Origin: Yaniella flava | GTDB lineage: Bacteria > Actinomycetota > Actinomycetes > Actinomycetales > Micrococcaceae | DNA length: 64,000 nucleotides | Direction: 5' to 3' | NCBI RefSeq assembly: GCF_039529295.1 | Contig: NZ_BAAAMN010000005.1 | Coordinates: 62,001 to 126,000 of the forward strand | Shown: positions 43,685 through 53,540 of the stretch, piece after piece | Position numbering within the stretch: position 1 is the stretch's first letter | Layout of the letters: every line of letters starts with the position of its first letter | The notes under the pieces: model-generated | Databases searched by the model: none | The model's input: only the letters and a program-made list of their open reading frames with translations | Told to the model about the DNA's origin: nothing | Translations under genes and position numbers: made by a program

Positions 43685-44308
43685 ATGAAGGACATGCACA
43701 ACATTTCAACTCTTGAACGTGAACACATTGAACAACTCTCGGGCGGCAGAATCGCCTCGGTTGTGGAGATTGACGGCGAACCCGTCAGACTGATCGCCTC
43801 GGCGCGCAGAAAGAAAACGATTTCGGCTGCGTTTCGTGAAGGCATGGTCGAACTGTCGGTGCCCCTATTGATGCGGGATGAAGACATCGTGGTCTCAGCA
43901 CGCAGTTTGATTGCCAAGGTCAAATCACGGCGCCAAGCGGCCGAACGGCTTCCATCGAATCCTGAACTGTATGCTCGCGCGCTGCACCTTGCCCGCGTCT
44001 GGCTCGACAATGAGGTTCAACCTACATCGGTGGTGTGGACAGACCGTCAGAGAAAAACGTGGGGGACGTGTAAGCCAACGACCGGAGAGATCCGTATTTC
44101 CACCATGTTGCAGGGAATGCCCCAGTGGGTGGTCGATAGCGTCGTCATCCATGAACTCGCACATTTGAAATATGCTGACCACGGTCAGGAGTTCCAGGAC
44201 TTTACACGGCGCTATCCACGCACCGCAGAAGCAGATGCCTTCCTATTGGGTGTGGTATTCGCTCAGCAACGTGACCAGGACGAACCCTTCCCGGAAGCAG
44301 TCGACTAA
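43685..44308 (+). CDS. YgjP/WssM-like zinc metallopeptidase (M48-related)
   Basis: This protein of about 207 residues has HELAHLKYADH (His156 to His160 form the HExxH zinc site) and the preceding RKTWGTCKPTTGEIRIS block that marks the YgjP-like DUF45 family. It is predicted to be cytoplasmic, without a membrane helix. The frame is open from 43658; I take the ATG at 43685, although 43694 is also possible and neither has a strong ribosome site. The substrate is unknown. It converges with the DUF2342 gene, overlapping its stop by about four bases. Confidence 0.83.
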   Translation: MKDMHNISTLEREHIEQLSGGRIASVVEIDGEPVRLIASARRKKTISAAFREGMVELSVPLLMRDEDIVVSARSLIAKVKSRRQAAERLPSNPELYARALHLARVWLDNEVQPTSVVWTDRQRKTWGTCKPTTGEIRISTMLQGMPQWVVDSVVIHELAHLKYADHGQEFQDFTRRYPRTAEADAFLLGVVFAQQRDQDEPFPEAVD

Positions 44309-45681
44309 TTGTCTTCTTCGAATCCACCTTCGAGTAGCTTCTTGAGATCATCATCAAGACTGGCGGACTGCTCGTCAGCGGTCTCACGGCGCTTGACGTA
44401 GCCTTCTGGATCGTCCAAGTCTTCGGCGGTGGGTAAACGAAGCTGCGACTCCCAGATCGCATCTCGGTATTCCATACCTTCGGACTCATGAATGGTGGCC
44501 CACAGCTGCGTTGCATCGTGTAGCCGACGTGGCCGCAAATCGAGACCGACAAGAGAGCCAAAAGCATGCTCGGCTGGTCCGCCAGAGGCCCGACGACGGT
44601 TGATCATTTCGCGCAGTGCAGTTGCAGACTCTAACGGTTTGGACGCTTCGGTGACTACAACGTCAACCCATCCCTCAATGAGTGCCAAGAGGGTTTCGAG
44701 TTGCTCGATAGCCGCTTTTTGGGCGCCTTCAGGCTCCGGAATAAACATGGAACCTGAGAACATTTGATTCATCGACTCTGGGTCGGTTGGGTCCAAGTTT
44801 TGAACCGCGTCTTCGATGGCAGAGACGTCAATATTGATACCGGCGGCATACTGCTGGACCATGGCGGTCAGGTCGCGCGCCAACCACGGTGAATTGGCGA
44901 ACAGCCGCATACGGGCCGCTTCACGAAGCGCCAGGTAAATACGAACCTGCTCGGGGGCCACCGAGAGTCCGTCCCCGAACTCTTCGATATTGACTGGCAG
45001 CAGGGCCATCCGTTGCCCGGCAATTGGAAAACCGGTATCAGTGCCCGATAAGACTTCTTGCGCCAGCTCACCGATGGCTTGCCCTAACTGGAGCCCAAAC
45101 ATGGAGCCACCAAGATTTTTCATCATCGGTTGCATATTGCCGAACGCGCCCTGAAGTTCTTCTGGCATTTGGCCCGGCAACTGTTCGGTGATCGCGCGAG
45201 TCAGCGCTTCGGATAATGAGGTGGCGACAGGGTCTGTCATCTCACGCCAATTGTTCATGGTCGCTTCTACCCATTCAGCACGGGACCATGCCACAACGGG
45301 TACGTTGGCGGCTTCGAGCGTGGTGGCCTGATCAAGCCAGGAGTCTGCCAGGCGTACGGCGTCATCAACTTCCGTGGAAGCAAAGGAACCGACTGAAGGA
45401 TCCTGACCGGCAACCGACTGACGCGCAGTCTGTTTGGCAAGGTCCCACTTCACCGGTTCATCATCATCCGAGCCCTGCATCATCGATTGGAACTGTCCCA
45501 TAATGTTCTGAATCATTTGAGGATCCATCATTGAAGGGTCAAATGGCATTCCGGACGCACCGAACTGGTTCATTGCGCGCTGTATTTCTTCCGGATCCGG
45601 GGCATCGCCACCGAACATTCTCCGGAACATTTCTGACATTGGATCGTGGTCGTCGCCGTTTGTTGGACCTTGGTTACTCAT
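44305..45681 (-). CDS. DUF2342-like (F420-type hydrolase) protein with altered metal motif
   Basis: This 458-residue soluble protein opens with a Met/Asp/Gly-rich stretch and carries QVRIYLALREAARMRLFANSPWL, HTQL-like and LQLGQAIGELAQEVLSG blocks remembered from the DUF2342/TIGR03624 family of putative zinc hydrolases. Relatives read REAAHxRLF at the presumed metal site; here the His is Arg (REAARMRLF), so zinc binding may be lost. The start ATG at 45681 has GTGGAG upstream. It is followed after about 65 bases by the RND pump gene on the same strand. Confidence 0.75.
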   Translation of the reverse strand: MSNQGPTNGDDHDPMSEMFRRMFGGDAPDPEEIQRAMNQFGASGMPFDPSMMDPQMIQNIMGQFQSMMQGSDDDEPVKWDLAKQTARQSVAGQDPSVGSFASTEVDDAVRLADSWLDQATTLEAANVPVVAWSRAEWVEATMNNWREMTDPVATSLSEALTRAITEQLPGQMPEELQGAFGNMQPMMKNLGGSMFGLQLGQAIGELAQEVLSGTDTGFPIAGQRMALLPVNIEEFGDGLSVAPEQVRIYLALREAARMRLFANSPWLARDLTAMVQQYAAGINIDVSAIEDAVQNLDPTDPESMNQMFSGSMFIPEPEGAQKAAIEQLETLLALIEGWVDVVVTEASKPLESATALREMINRRRASGGPAEHAFGSLVGLDLRPRRLHDATQLWATIHESEGMEYRDAIWESQLRLPTAEDLDDPEGYVKRRETADEQSASLDDDLKKLLEGGFEEDN

Positions 45682-45746
45682 AATGCTCCACGTTACTGTA
45701 GGGGACGGGTGAACAATAGCCTTTATTAGCTTTGCGCTGAGTGAAT

Positions 45747-48700
45747 CTACCGGGCTGCTTCTTCACGTTTTCCTTGACGTTCATTGATGGTTTCTGCGGT
45801 GCTTTCAGTCATCCGATAAAGCACCGGAACAATGACCAATGTGATGAGTGTGGAGGCGATCAAACCACCGATGACAGCTATCGACATGGGTGCCGAAACG
45901 AAACTGGACTGACCCGCCAGGCCAAGCGCTGGCGGGATCATCGCACCGATGGTAGCTGCCGCCGTCATGATGATCGGACGTACACGGTTTTGAGCGCCTG
46001 CGATGATCGCCTGGTCCAAGCTCGCGTCACGTCGTCGGTATTGGTTGATGAGATCCATGAGCACAATGGAGTTCGTGACCACGATACCGATTAGCATCAA
46101 CATGCCCACAAGCGTGGTCGCACCTAACGGTGTCCCGGTCAGCAGCAGCGCCCAGATCATTCCGGTGGCGCCGAAGGGAATAGCCACCAGCAAGATTAGC
46201 GGTTGGATCAATGACTTCAACAACCAGACGAGGATGACATAGATCAACAGGATGGCCGCCACCATCGCCAGTGCTAACTGTTCAAAGGTCGTATCGATCT
46301 CCTCGGCGACACCGGCCATTTCGGTTTGGACCCCTTCTGGAAGGCTCGTGTCGTTGATGGCCTGTGTCAGGGCCGTCGTGGTCGCGCCGACGTTATCTGT
46401 ATTTTGTGGTGTCACCGCGATGGTCACGGTACGAATCGAATCAATGGTCGTCACCGAGGGGGCAATATTGACCCGGTTGACCTCGGCGATATCCGTCAGC
46501 GGGATACCAAAGAGCTCAAGCTGTTCAATATCTTCGACCGTTTCGACCGCTGATGCCGAGTCCATGTGCACATTGAGTTCGGTGTCATCAATGGTCACCT
46601 CAGCAATCGGGAAGTCGGTGGTGTGGGATGCGATCATGCCCATCGCTTCAGAAACGGTCATACCGTACTGTGCTATCTCCTCTTCCAGCGGCACGATTTC
46701 TAGTGAGGGTTGTTCGGCTTCGAAATCTGACTCGACGCGTGCTACCTCGTCAAGGTCTGCAAACGCCTCCGTGAGTGTATCGTTCGCCTCGCCCAGATTG
46801 TTTCCATCGAGCGCGTCCAGCTGGACATCGATCGTTTCAGAACCCATCATGCCGCCACCTGCTTCGAGTCGGAACTCTCCGATATCGGGGTGTTCTTCGA
46901 AATAGGCATCGAGTGTGGACTGAATGTTGGCCTCAGCTTCGGGTTGGTCTGCACCCGGATCTGTGATGAGCGTGAACGAGGCTTGCTCGGGCCCACCACC
47001 CATCATCGCTTGGCCACCAATATCGGCTTGCACTGTATCGACCTGCTCGACTTCGGCTAATTCCTCTTCAATGCCGCGCGATAGCTCCGAAGTGCGTTGT
47101 AATGACGATCCCTGGGGTGCCGTGTACGTCACCATGTGCATGTTCATGCCGGTGTCACCCAGCAGGTTGACTTTTAACGCCGGCACGAGCGCCAACGAAC
47201 CAGCAAAAACAGCCAGTGCGAGGACCGCGGTGGTCCATCGCGTGCCACGAGACTTGATAGTCCACGCGATAATCGGGCGATAGAGCTTGGCCATCCAGTT
47301 GGTCGTGACCCGAATATCGGTGTCGGGCATGGTGGCAGACCGATCACCACGGATGCGCTGATTTCGCATGAACCAGTACGCCAACACCGGTACCACGGTT
47401 AAAGCCACGAGCGTCGATCCGACCATGGCTAGCACGACGGTCAGCGCAAACGGACGGAAGAGCTCCCCGGCCATTCCTTCGACTAGAAGGATCGGAACAA
47501 ACACCATCACGGTCACGATGGTTGACGAAATAACGGCCGATGATACCTCACCCGTGGCGCGGGTAATCGTCTTGACCTTCTTCTCACCCGGCGGAGCCTG
47601 CCTGAGGTGTCGCATGATGTTCTCGATGACCACGATGGAGTCATCCACCATGCGTCCGATGGTGATCATCAAACCGGCAAGCGACATCATGTTGACCGTG
47701 GTACCGGTCGCTAACATCCCGACGAAGGCGAATAACACCGCCAACGGGATGGTAATACCGGTGATAATGGTGGGGCGAATCGACAGGAGGAACACGAAAA
47801 TCACCAGCACCGCGAGTAGAAGACCCCATAAGCCTTCATTTGCTAACCCCGCGATGGCGTCTTCAATAAATTCAGCCTGGTCAAAGACGACTGTGAATTC
47901 AGTACCGCCTCCCATTTGTTCTGCTGCGTCGTTCATTTCGGCAAGCGCCTGTTCAGACAACTCAACGAAATTCGCATCATTGGACGGCATGATCATCAAG
48001 GTGATGGCGTCATTGCCATTGGTGCGCGAGACCGTTTCGGCGTCGGCTTCTGTTCGTTCAACCTCGGCCACATCCGACAGCGGGATCGGGGTACCATCTT
48101 CGACGGGGATCAGTGTCGAGCCGAGATCATCGACTTCATCAAATGCTTGGCCTATAGAAATGTCGAGGGCTTCGCCATCATCGGTCACACTGCCACCCGG
48201 AGATACCACTCCCGCATCCTCTAAGGCATCGACGATGGCGGAACGGTCTAATCCGTTTTCGGAGAGGGCATCGTCATCGGGGTTCAACCGGACGATCTCA
48301 TCTTGTGCACCAAACAGCTGTACTTGAGAAATCCCCGAGATCTTTTCGATATCGGAGCGGGCTGACTGGTCAAAGCGCTGGTTGAGGTCCCCCGGTGACA
48401 ATTCGGAACTCATCGTCACGACGATCGCGGGAATGTCTGCTGCACCGCCCGAGAGGGTCGTGGTGGTCGTGCCCTCGGGAAGTTGTTCGTCAAGCGAATT
48501 CAGCAGTGTATCGGTCTGTGAAGCGGCACGAAAAACATCCGAACCGTATTCCATCTCCAACATAATCATCGAGAAATTGGAACCCGAATTCGACGACGTG
48601 GAGGTGACATTGTCGACCGCGGTGAGTTGCCGTTCGATCGGCTCGGCTACCTGGTCGGCCATCTGTTCGGACGAGGCCCCGGGGTTCGTAGCTGTGACTG

Positions 48701-48839
48701 CAACTGTCGGTAACTCAACGGGAGGGATCAACTCACGCCGTAGCATGTTAAGGGAAATAAGCCCCAGTACCATGATGACGATGGTGACCAAGGCGATGAA
48801 AGCACGATTCTTCATGCTGAGTTTAACGAGCCAGTCCAC
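45747..48839 (-). CDS. RND-family efflux permease (HAE1/SwrC-like), no adaptor
   Basis: This 1030-residue permease has the ACR_tran layout: an N-terminal helix, a large extracytoplasmic domain, six helices, a second extracytoplasmic domain and six helices. Motifs include RRELIPPVELPTV, and a VDDSIVVIENI stretch in helix 4 and FGATGMIWALLL near the end. I start at the GTG at 48839 (AAAGGA upstream); the frame continues to a TTG at 48884. No MFP adaptor or outer-membrane factor is near, as in Gram-positive SwrC/YerP-type pumps. The substrate is unknown. It is divergent from the YlbL-like gene. Confidence 0.9.
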   Translation of the reverse strand: MDWLVKLSMKNRAFIALVTIVIMVLGLISLNMLRRELIPPVELPTVAVTATNPGASSEQMADQVAEPIERQLTAVDNVTSTSSNSGSNFSMIMLEMEYGSDVFRAASQTDTLLNSLDEQLPEGTTTTTLSGGAADIPAIVVTMSSELSPGDLNQRFDQSARSDIEKISGISQVQLFGAQDEIVRLNPDDDALSENGLDRSAIVDALEDAGVVSPGGSVTDDGEALDISIGQAFDEVDDLGSTLIPVEDGTPIPLSDVAEVERTEADAETVSRTNGNDAITLMIMPSNDANFVELSEQALAEMNDAAEQMGGGTEFTVVFDQAEFIEDAIAGLANEGLWGLLLAVLVIFVFLLSIRPTIITGITIPLAVLFAFVGMLATGTTVNMMSLAGLMITIGRMVDDSIVVIENIMRHLRQAPPGEKKVKTITRATGEVSSAVISSTIVTVMVFVPILLVEGMAGELFRPFALTVVLAMVGSTLVALTVVPVLAYWFMRNQRIRGDRSATMPDTDIRVTTNWMAKLYRPIIAWTIKSRGTRWTTAVLALAVFAGSLALVPALKVNLLGDTGMNMHMVTYTAPQGSSLQRTSELSRGIEEELAEVEQVDTVQADIGGQAMMGGGPEQASFTLITDPGADQPEAEANIQSTLDAYFEEHPDIGEFRLEAGGGMMGSETIDVQLDALDGNNLGEANDTLTEAFADLDEVARVESDFEAEQPSLEIVPLEEEIAQYGMTVSEAMGMIASHTTDFPIAEVTIDDTELNVHMDSASAVETVEDIEQLELFGIPLTDIAEVNRVNIAPSVTTIDSIRTVTIAVTPQNTDNVGATTTALTQAINDTSLPEGVQTEMAGVAEEIDTTFEQLALAMVAAILLIYVILVWLLKSLIQPLILLVAIPFGATGMIWALLLTGTPLGATTLVGMLMLIGIVVTNSIVLMDLINQYRRRDASLDQAIIAGAQNRVRPIIMTAAATIGAMIPPALGLAGQSSFVSAPMSIAVIGGLIASTLITLVIVPVLYRMTESTAETINERQGKREEAAR

Positions 48840-48887
48840 TGCGGTCCTTTGAGATGAAAGAGGATGCCAGAATTCTTGACTCAACTT

Positions 48888-48901
48888 ACCCTAATTAGGG
48901 T
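48888..48901. promoter_or_regulatory. 14-base palindrome between the RND pump and protease genes
   Basis: ACCCTAATTAGGGT reads the same on both strands and ends one base before the first possible start of the protease gene. It may be a regulator site shared by the two divergent genes. No regulator gene is adjacent. Confidence 0.45.
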
Positions 48902-49993
48902 GTGAAAACTCAATCAGAACGCAGCAAACGAAAGCGATATATGAACATACAGACAAAACTTCGGCCACGGGCCAAACGAGCAGGCGTATCCCTGCTCATT
49001 CTGCTGTTCATCACGCTTTTTCTCCCCAGCCCGTATACCATCCAGTCGCCGGGCCCGACGTTTGACACCTTGGAGCAAGTCGACATCGAGGGGGTCACTC
49101 ACGACATGGTGGAGATTGATGGTGCCCAGACCTACCCCACCGAAGGACGGTTGGACCTCACGACGATTTCTGTCTCTGGTCCACCCACTTCATCATCATT
49201 ACCCCTCGAAGTGCTGTATCACGCGATCCAGCCATACCCGGCGATTACACCGGCGGAATTGCTCTATCCGCCCGAAACCACCGGCGATGAAGTGCGCAGC
49301 CAAAACGCAGAAGCCATGGTTGATTCTCAGTCCTGGGCAGTGGCAGCCGCACTGGAACATCTCGATATCGACTACATGCAACGGTTATTCGCGCTGGATT
49401 TCACAGACGGATCGACTGCTGCTGGGACCCTGGAACCCGATGACGAAATCCTCAGCGTCAACGGCACCGAAATTACCGGGCATGGCCAATTGGTCAACAC
49501 CATCCAAGAGGCAGGCGGCGAACCGGTGGATATGACGATTCGCAGGGACGGCTCCGAGGAGACCTACACGATTCCTGTGGCGCAGGCTGAGGACGGAAGC
49601 TATCAGCTCGGAGTGCTGTTAGATTCTGAATTTGAGTTTCCCATTGACGTCGAGATTTATCTTCAGGACGTGGGTGGCCCATCAGCAGGTCTCATTTTCA
49701 CACTCGCGATGATTGACCGTATGACGGAGGAATCGATTACGGATGGCCGCCACATTGCAGGTACCGGAACGATTGATCCCGATGGAACCGTCGGACCAAT
49801 TGGGGGCATCCAGCAAAAAGTTTCGGCCGCCGCGCAAGAAGGCGCTGACATCTTCTTGGCCCCTGAAATGAACTGCCAGGAAATCACGCATGTGCCAGAT
49901 GACATGACTGTTTATAGTGTCGATACACTGGACTCGGCATTAGATATTTTGGCTGCGCCCGCAGGTGAAAATAATTTTCCCACCTGTTCATGA
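48902..49993 (+). CDS. YlbL-like PDZ/Lon-type membrane protease
   Basis: This protein of about 363 residues has an N-terminal membrane anchor (about residues 30-46), a PDZ domain (about 165-245; DEILSVNGTEITGHGQLV), and a Lon-type catalytic domain with Ser261 (VGGPSAGLIFTL) and Lys306 (GGIQQKVSAA). Proteins of this design cleave secreted or membrane proteins on the outer face. The start is either GTG 48902, right next to the palindrome, or ATG 48941; the shorter form gives a cleaner signal-anchor. The UPF0182 gene follows after about 75 bases. Confidence 0.85.
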   Translation: MKTQSERSKRKRYMNIQTKLRPRAKRAGVSLLILLFITLFLPSPYTIQSPGPTFDTLEQVDIEGVTHDMVEIDGAQTYPTEGRLDLTTISVSGPPTSSSLPLEVLYHAIQPYPAITPAELLYPPETTGDEVRSQNAEAMVDSQSWAVAAALEHLDIDYMQRLFALDFTDGSTAAGTLEPDDEILSVNGTEITGHGQLVNTIQEAGGEPVDMTIRRDGSEETYTIPVAQAEDGSYQLGVLLDSEFEFPIDVEIYLQDVGGPSAGLIFTLAMIDRMTEESITDGRHIAGTGTIDPDGTVGPIGGIQQKVSAAAQEGADIFLAPEMNCQEITHVPDDMTVYSVDTLDSALDILAAPAGENNFPTCS

Positions 49994-50067
49994 GCTGTCA
50001 GTTCGCTAGAATTTCACTGATTGTACATAAAAATGAGTCGGGCACAGCCCGCAGATAGGGAACTACT

Positions 50068-53000
50068 GTGAGTTTCGGACAAGGATTCGGCGGCGTTTTT
50101 GGTCGCCCGGATGACTCCTCCGGTGGCTCTGACGACTCCGGCGGGTCTTCCCGCGGGTTTGGTTTTTCGTCAGGCAGCGGAGGCTCAGGGGACGATGATA
50201 GAGGCAACACGGGCGGCACGGGTATGCGCCGTCCGGGGGCACTACTGCTCACACTGATTATTCTCGGTGTGCTGGTTGCCCTCTTCGTGTTGTTCGCTAT
50301 GGTCTACACCGAGGTGTTGTGGTTCAACCAATTGGGGTATGAACAAGTGTTCTGGACCGAACACATCACCAGGGCAATATTATTTGTTGTCGCCGGTGTC
50401 GTCATGGCCGCAATCAGCTGGTTGGCGCTGCATCTGGCCTATAAGTATCGACCCAAGAACCTCGCGGGTCAGTTGCGCCGCAACGTCGAACAATACCAAA
50501 AACAACTTGAACCAATCCGCCGCCTGGTCTTTATTGGTGCGCCAATTCTGATCGGGTTCTTTGCCGGTACCGCTGCGATGAATGGTTGGGAACAGGTTCT
50601 GCTGTTCTTTAACCAAGTGCCATACGGTCAACAAGATCCAGAGTTTGGTTTGGACTTGACCTTCTACATGGCGACCCTGCCATTCTTGAACACCATTGCG
50701 TCCTTCTTGGTCTCGGTCGTGCTCGTAGCAGGTATCGCCGGCCTCGTCGTGCACTACCTCTATGGTGGTATTCGGATTGAAGAAGGCTCGGGCATCACCG
50801 TCGAACGGGCAGCGCGTTTCCACATTCTGGTGTTTGCTGGCGTGTATATGCTGCTTCAGGCGGGACGATACTGGCTCAACCGGTACGAAACATTGCAAGA
50901 TCAGTCCGGCAACTGGGCCGGGGCCATGTACACCGACGTCAACGCCGTCATCCCGACTTCGACGATCCTGGCCATTGCCGCCATCATCGTCATCGGACTG
51001 TTCATTGCGACCATGGTCACTGGACGCTGGCGCTTGTCGATCATCGGTGTGGCGGGCTTTCTGGTTGCCGCACTGATTGCCGGTGCGATCTACCCGTTTT
51101 TGATCCAGGAATACCGCGTATCGCCTTCTGAAGAGACCATGGAAGCGCCATATATTGAGCGCAACATTGCGTACACTCGCGACGGCTACGATATCGCGGA
51201 TGTGGACTACACCGATTACGCGGGTGAAACTGAAGCACAAGAAGGTGCGCTTGCCGGCGATGCCGAGACCACGGCAAATGTCCGGTTGATGGATCCGAAT
51301 CTGCTCAGCGAGACTTTCGGTCAGCTGCAGCAGTTCCGCCCGTACTACTCGTTCCCGGACATCTTGCACATTGACCGCTATAACATCGACGGGGAAGTAC
51401 ACGACACCGTGCTTGCAGCACGTGAGGTCTCGCCTCCCGGTGATGACTCATGGGTCAACCAGCACACCATTTACACGCACGGTTATGGCGTTGTTGCCGC
51501 AGACGCCGCCGAGGTTGGTGCCGGTGGACGTCCATCGTTTTTGCTGTCGGGTATCCCAACCTCGGGTGAACTCGCCACCGAAGAAGAATACGAACCCCGC
51601 ATTTACTTCGGTCTGAACTCGCCTGAGTACTCCATCGTAGGTAAAGAAGAAGGTCAACCGGATCGTGAACGGGACCGTCCAGCGGAACAAGGTTCCGAGG
51701 AGGAAGACACCGCCTACACCTTCACCGGCGATGGCGGCCCGAGCATCGGAAACTTCTTCAACCAGCTGGCCTATGCCATCAAGTTTGGTTCGACAGAAAT
51801 CTTATTATCGCAGAACGTGGACTCAAATTCGCAGATCATGTTTGACCGTACGCCGGTTGAGCGCGTGCAAAAAGTGGCACCATACCTAGAAGTTGATCCC
51901 AATACGTACCCGGCCATCGTGGATGGTCGAGTCGAGTGGATCGTGGAAGGCTATACCACTTCGGATGCGTTCCCGTACTCGGATCAGAGCCAATTGGAAT
52001 CTGCGACCGCAGGTACGACTGACGTTGATCAAAGCCTGACGCTGACTGGGCAGATCAACTACATTCGCAACTCGGTCAAAGCCACGGTTGATGCCTATGA
52101 CGGTTCCGTCAACCTTTACGCTTGGGACCCAGAGGACCCGCTGCTACAGGCTTGGTCGGGCGTCTACGGTGATACCATCCAGCCGTACTCTGAAATGTCA
52201 GCTGAGCTCATGGAACACGTCCGGTACCCAGAAGACATGTTCAATGTACAACGTGAAAAGTTGACCCGTTACCATGTCAGTGACCCAGGGGACTTCTACC
52301 AGGCCAACGACGAGTGGTCCGTTCCGGATGATCCAACTGCGGCAGCGGAATCGAATACGCCTATCCCACCGTTTTACATGACGATGCAGATGCCGGGGCA
52401 GGATCCAGCATTCCAGCTAACCACTCCGTTTATTCCGCAAACACGTGAAGGTGAGACCACGCGTAACGTGCTCTACGGATTCTTGGGAGCCAACGGTAAT
52501 GCTGGAACGGGCGAAGACGGCGTGAAGGCCGACACATACGGTCACCTTCAGATGCTGGAACTGCCACGCCAGACCACAACACCTGGTCCTGGACAAGCGC
52601 AGAACAACTTCAACTCTGATGACACTGTTTCGCAAGAACTGAACCTGCTGCGTCAGGGCGCTTCGGATGTGATCAACGGCAACATGATCACCTTGCCCGT
52701 GGCCGAGGGCGTCATGTATGTCCAGCCGGTCTATGTTCGTTCGACCGGTGAAACCTCATACCCAGTCCTGCAGAAGGTACTGGTCGCATTCGGTAATGAA
52801 GTCGGATTCGCTGACACCTTTGCTGAGGCCCTTGATCAGGTCTTTGAAGGTGATGCCGGCGCTGAAACACCAGTTGAAATGCAAGATGAGGGTGAAGCCC
52901 CAACCGAAAGCGACGATCCGCAGACCGAAGATCCAGCCGAAGGCGACGAGCAGCAGGCAGAGCCACCAATGGCCGATGCTCCATCTGACCAGCTGGATCA

Positions 53001-53196
53001 GGCTCTCCAAGACGCACGTGATGCTATGAGCCGCTCTGAGGAAGCCATGGCTGACGGTGACTGGGCAGCTTACGGTGAGGCACAAGCTGATCTGCAAGCA
53101 GCCTTGGAAGAAGCCATCGAACTCGACGATGGTGAGGCCCCAGCGTCGGATAATGGTGACACTGATAACACAGACGCCGAAAACGGCTCTGACTAA
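50068..53196 (+). CDS. UPF0182 multispanning membrane protein with acidic tail
   Basis: This 1042-residue protein begins with a Gly/Ser/Asp-rich low-complexity stretch (about 1-50), then seven hydrophobic segments up to residue ~370, and a large extracytoplasmic domain. The last ~120 residues are rich in Glu, Asp, Ala and Gln. Blocks such as VLWFNQLGY, YTDVNA and NSVKATVDAYDGSVNLY identify the UPF0182 family, of unknown function. The start is GTG 50068, with GGGAAC upstream. A tRNA follows after 63 bases. Confidence 0.92.
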   Translation: MSFGQGFGGVFGRPDDSSGGSDDSGGSSRGFGFSSGSGGSGDDDRGNTGGTGMRRPGALLLTLIILGVLVALFVLFAMVYTEVLWFNQLGYEQVFWTEHITRAILFVVAGVVMAAISWLALHLAYKYRPKNLAGQLRRNVEQYQKQLEPIRRLVFIGAPILIGFFAGTAAMNGWEQVLLFFNQVPYGQQDPEFGLDLTFYMATLPFLNTIASFLVSVVLVAGIAGLVVHYLYGGIRIEEGSGITVERAARFHILVFAGVYMLLQAGRYWLNRYETLQDQSGNWAGAMYTDVNAVIPTSTILAIAAIIVIGLFIATMVTGRWRLSIIGVAGFLVAALIAGAIYPFLIQEYRVSPSEETMEAPYIERNIAYTRDGYDIADVDYTDYAGETEAQEGALAGDAETTANVRLMDPNLLSETFGQLQQFRPYYSFPDILHIDRYNIDGEVHDTVLAAREVSPPGDDSWVNQHTIYTHGYGVVAADAAEVGAGGRPSFLLSGIPTSGELATEEEYEPRIYFGLNSPEYSIVGKEEGQPDRERDRPAEQGSEEEDTAYTFTGDGGPSIGNFFNQLAYAIKFGSTEILLSQNVDSNSQIMFDRTPVERVQKVAPYLEVDPNTYPAIVDGRVEWIVEGYTTSDAFPYSDQSQLESATAGTTDVDQSLTLTGQINYIRNSVKATVDAYDGSVNLYAWDPEDPLLQAWSGVYGDTIQPYSEMSAELMEHVRYPEDMFNVQREKLTRYHVSDPGDFYQANDEWSVPDDPTAAAESNTPIPPFYMTMQMPGQDPAFQLTTPFIPQTREGETTRNVLYGFLGANGNAGTGEDGVKADTYGHLQMLELPRQTTTPGPGQAQNNFNSDDTVSQELNLLRQGASDVINGNMITLPVAEGVMYVQPVYVRSTGETSYPVLQKVLVAFGNEVGFADTFAEALDQVFEGDAGAETPVEMQDEGEAPTESDDPQTEDPAEGDEQQAEPPMADAPSDQLDQALQDARDAMSRSEEAMADGDWAAYGEAQADLQAALEEAIELDDGEAPASDNGDTDNTDAENGSD

Positions 53197-53218
53197 GGGA
53201 TATAGGGAATCCTTCGGT

Positions 53219-53247
53219 TTGCATTCCATTTCCGCGGTGTGTAGAGT
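53219..53247 (+). promoter_or_regulatory. Promoter of the initiator tRNA gene
   Basis: TTGCAT (53219-53224), a 17-base spacer and TAGAGT (53242-53247) place a start a few bases before the tRNA. GTGTAG and CTACAC (53239-53257) make short arms over the -10 box; this may be chance. Confidence 0.45.
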
Positions 53248-53259
53248 GTAACTACACGC

Positions 53260-53333
53260 CGCGGGGTGGAGCAGTTCGGTAGCTCGTCGGGCTCATAACC
53301 CGAAGGCCGCAGGTTCAAATCCTGCCCCCGCAA
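53260..53333 (+). tRNA. Initiator tRNA-fMet (anticodon CAT)
   Basis: All four arms fold. The anticodon CAT is at 53294-53296. Two initiator hallmarks are visible: the unpaired first base (C1 opposite A72) and three G-C pairs at the base of the anticodon stem (GGG/CCC). The 3' CCA is not encoded: the bases after the discriminator A are CGA. Confidence 0.97.
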
Positions 53334-53345
53334 CGAATACGAGAA

Positions 53346-53372
53346 GGCCCCCGACAATGTCGGGGGTCTTTT
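53346..53372 (+). terminator. Terminator after tRNA-fMet
   Basis: CCCCCGAC (53348-53355) and GTCGGGGG (53359-53366) pair perfectly around AAT, with two more outer pairs, followed by TCTTTT. This is the most typical intrinsic terminator in the window. Confidence 0.92.
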
Positions 53373-53540
53373 CGTCTCTGGAACAGTGTGGATTATCCTG
53401 CACCCAGTTGCTTCGACATGCGACCATTGGTAGGTCCAGATATTTTTAGGGAAACACTCAGTTACCATTCGGAATTCATCCCGGAGACGCCCAGATAGCT
53501 GTACCAAAATAGTCCTGACACGAAAGGACGGATACGGATA

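Noticed and set aside
30285..44308. A defence island made of AdnAB, a kinase-fold protein, NudC, UvrD2 and an E1-like protein
   Set aside because: As far as I know these are conserved housekeeping and repair genes in this order in many actinobacteria; no toxin, nuclease-effector or mobile element is present.
47368..48327. 319-codon open frame antisense to the RND pump
   Set aside because: It consists largely of Ser/Thr/Ala repeats, the expected shadow of the pump's codon use, and has no ribosome site or domain.
53260..53333. Elongator tRNA-Met or tRNA-Ile (CAT)
   Set aside because: C1 opposite A72 and three G-C pairs in the anticodon stem are initiator features.
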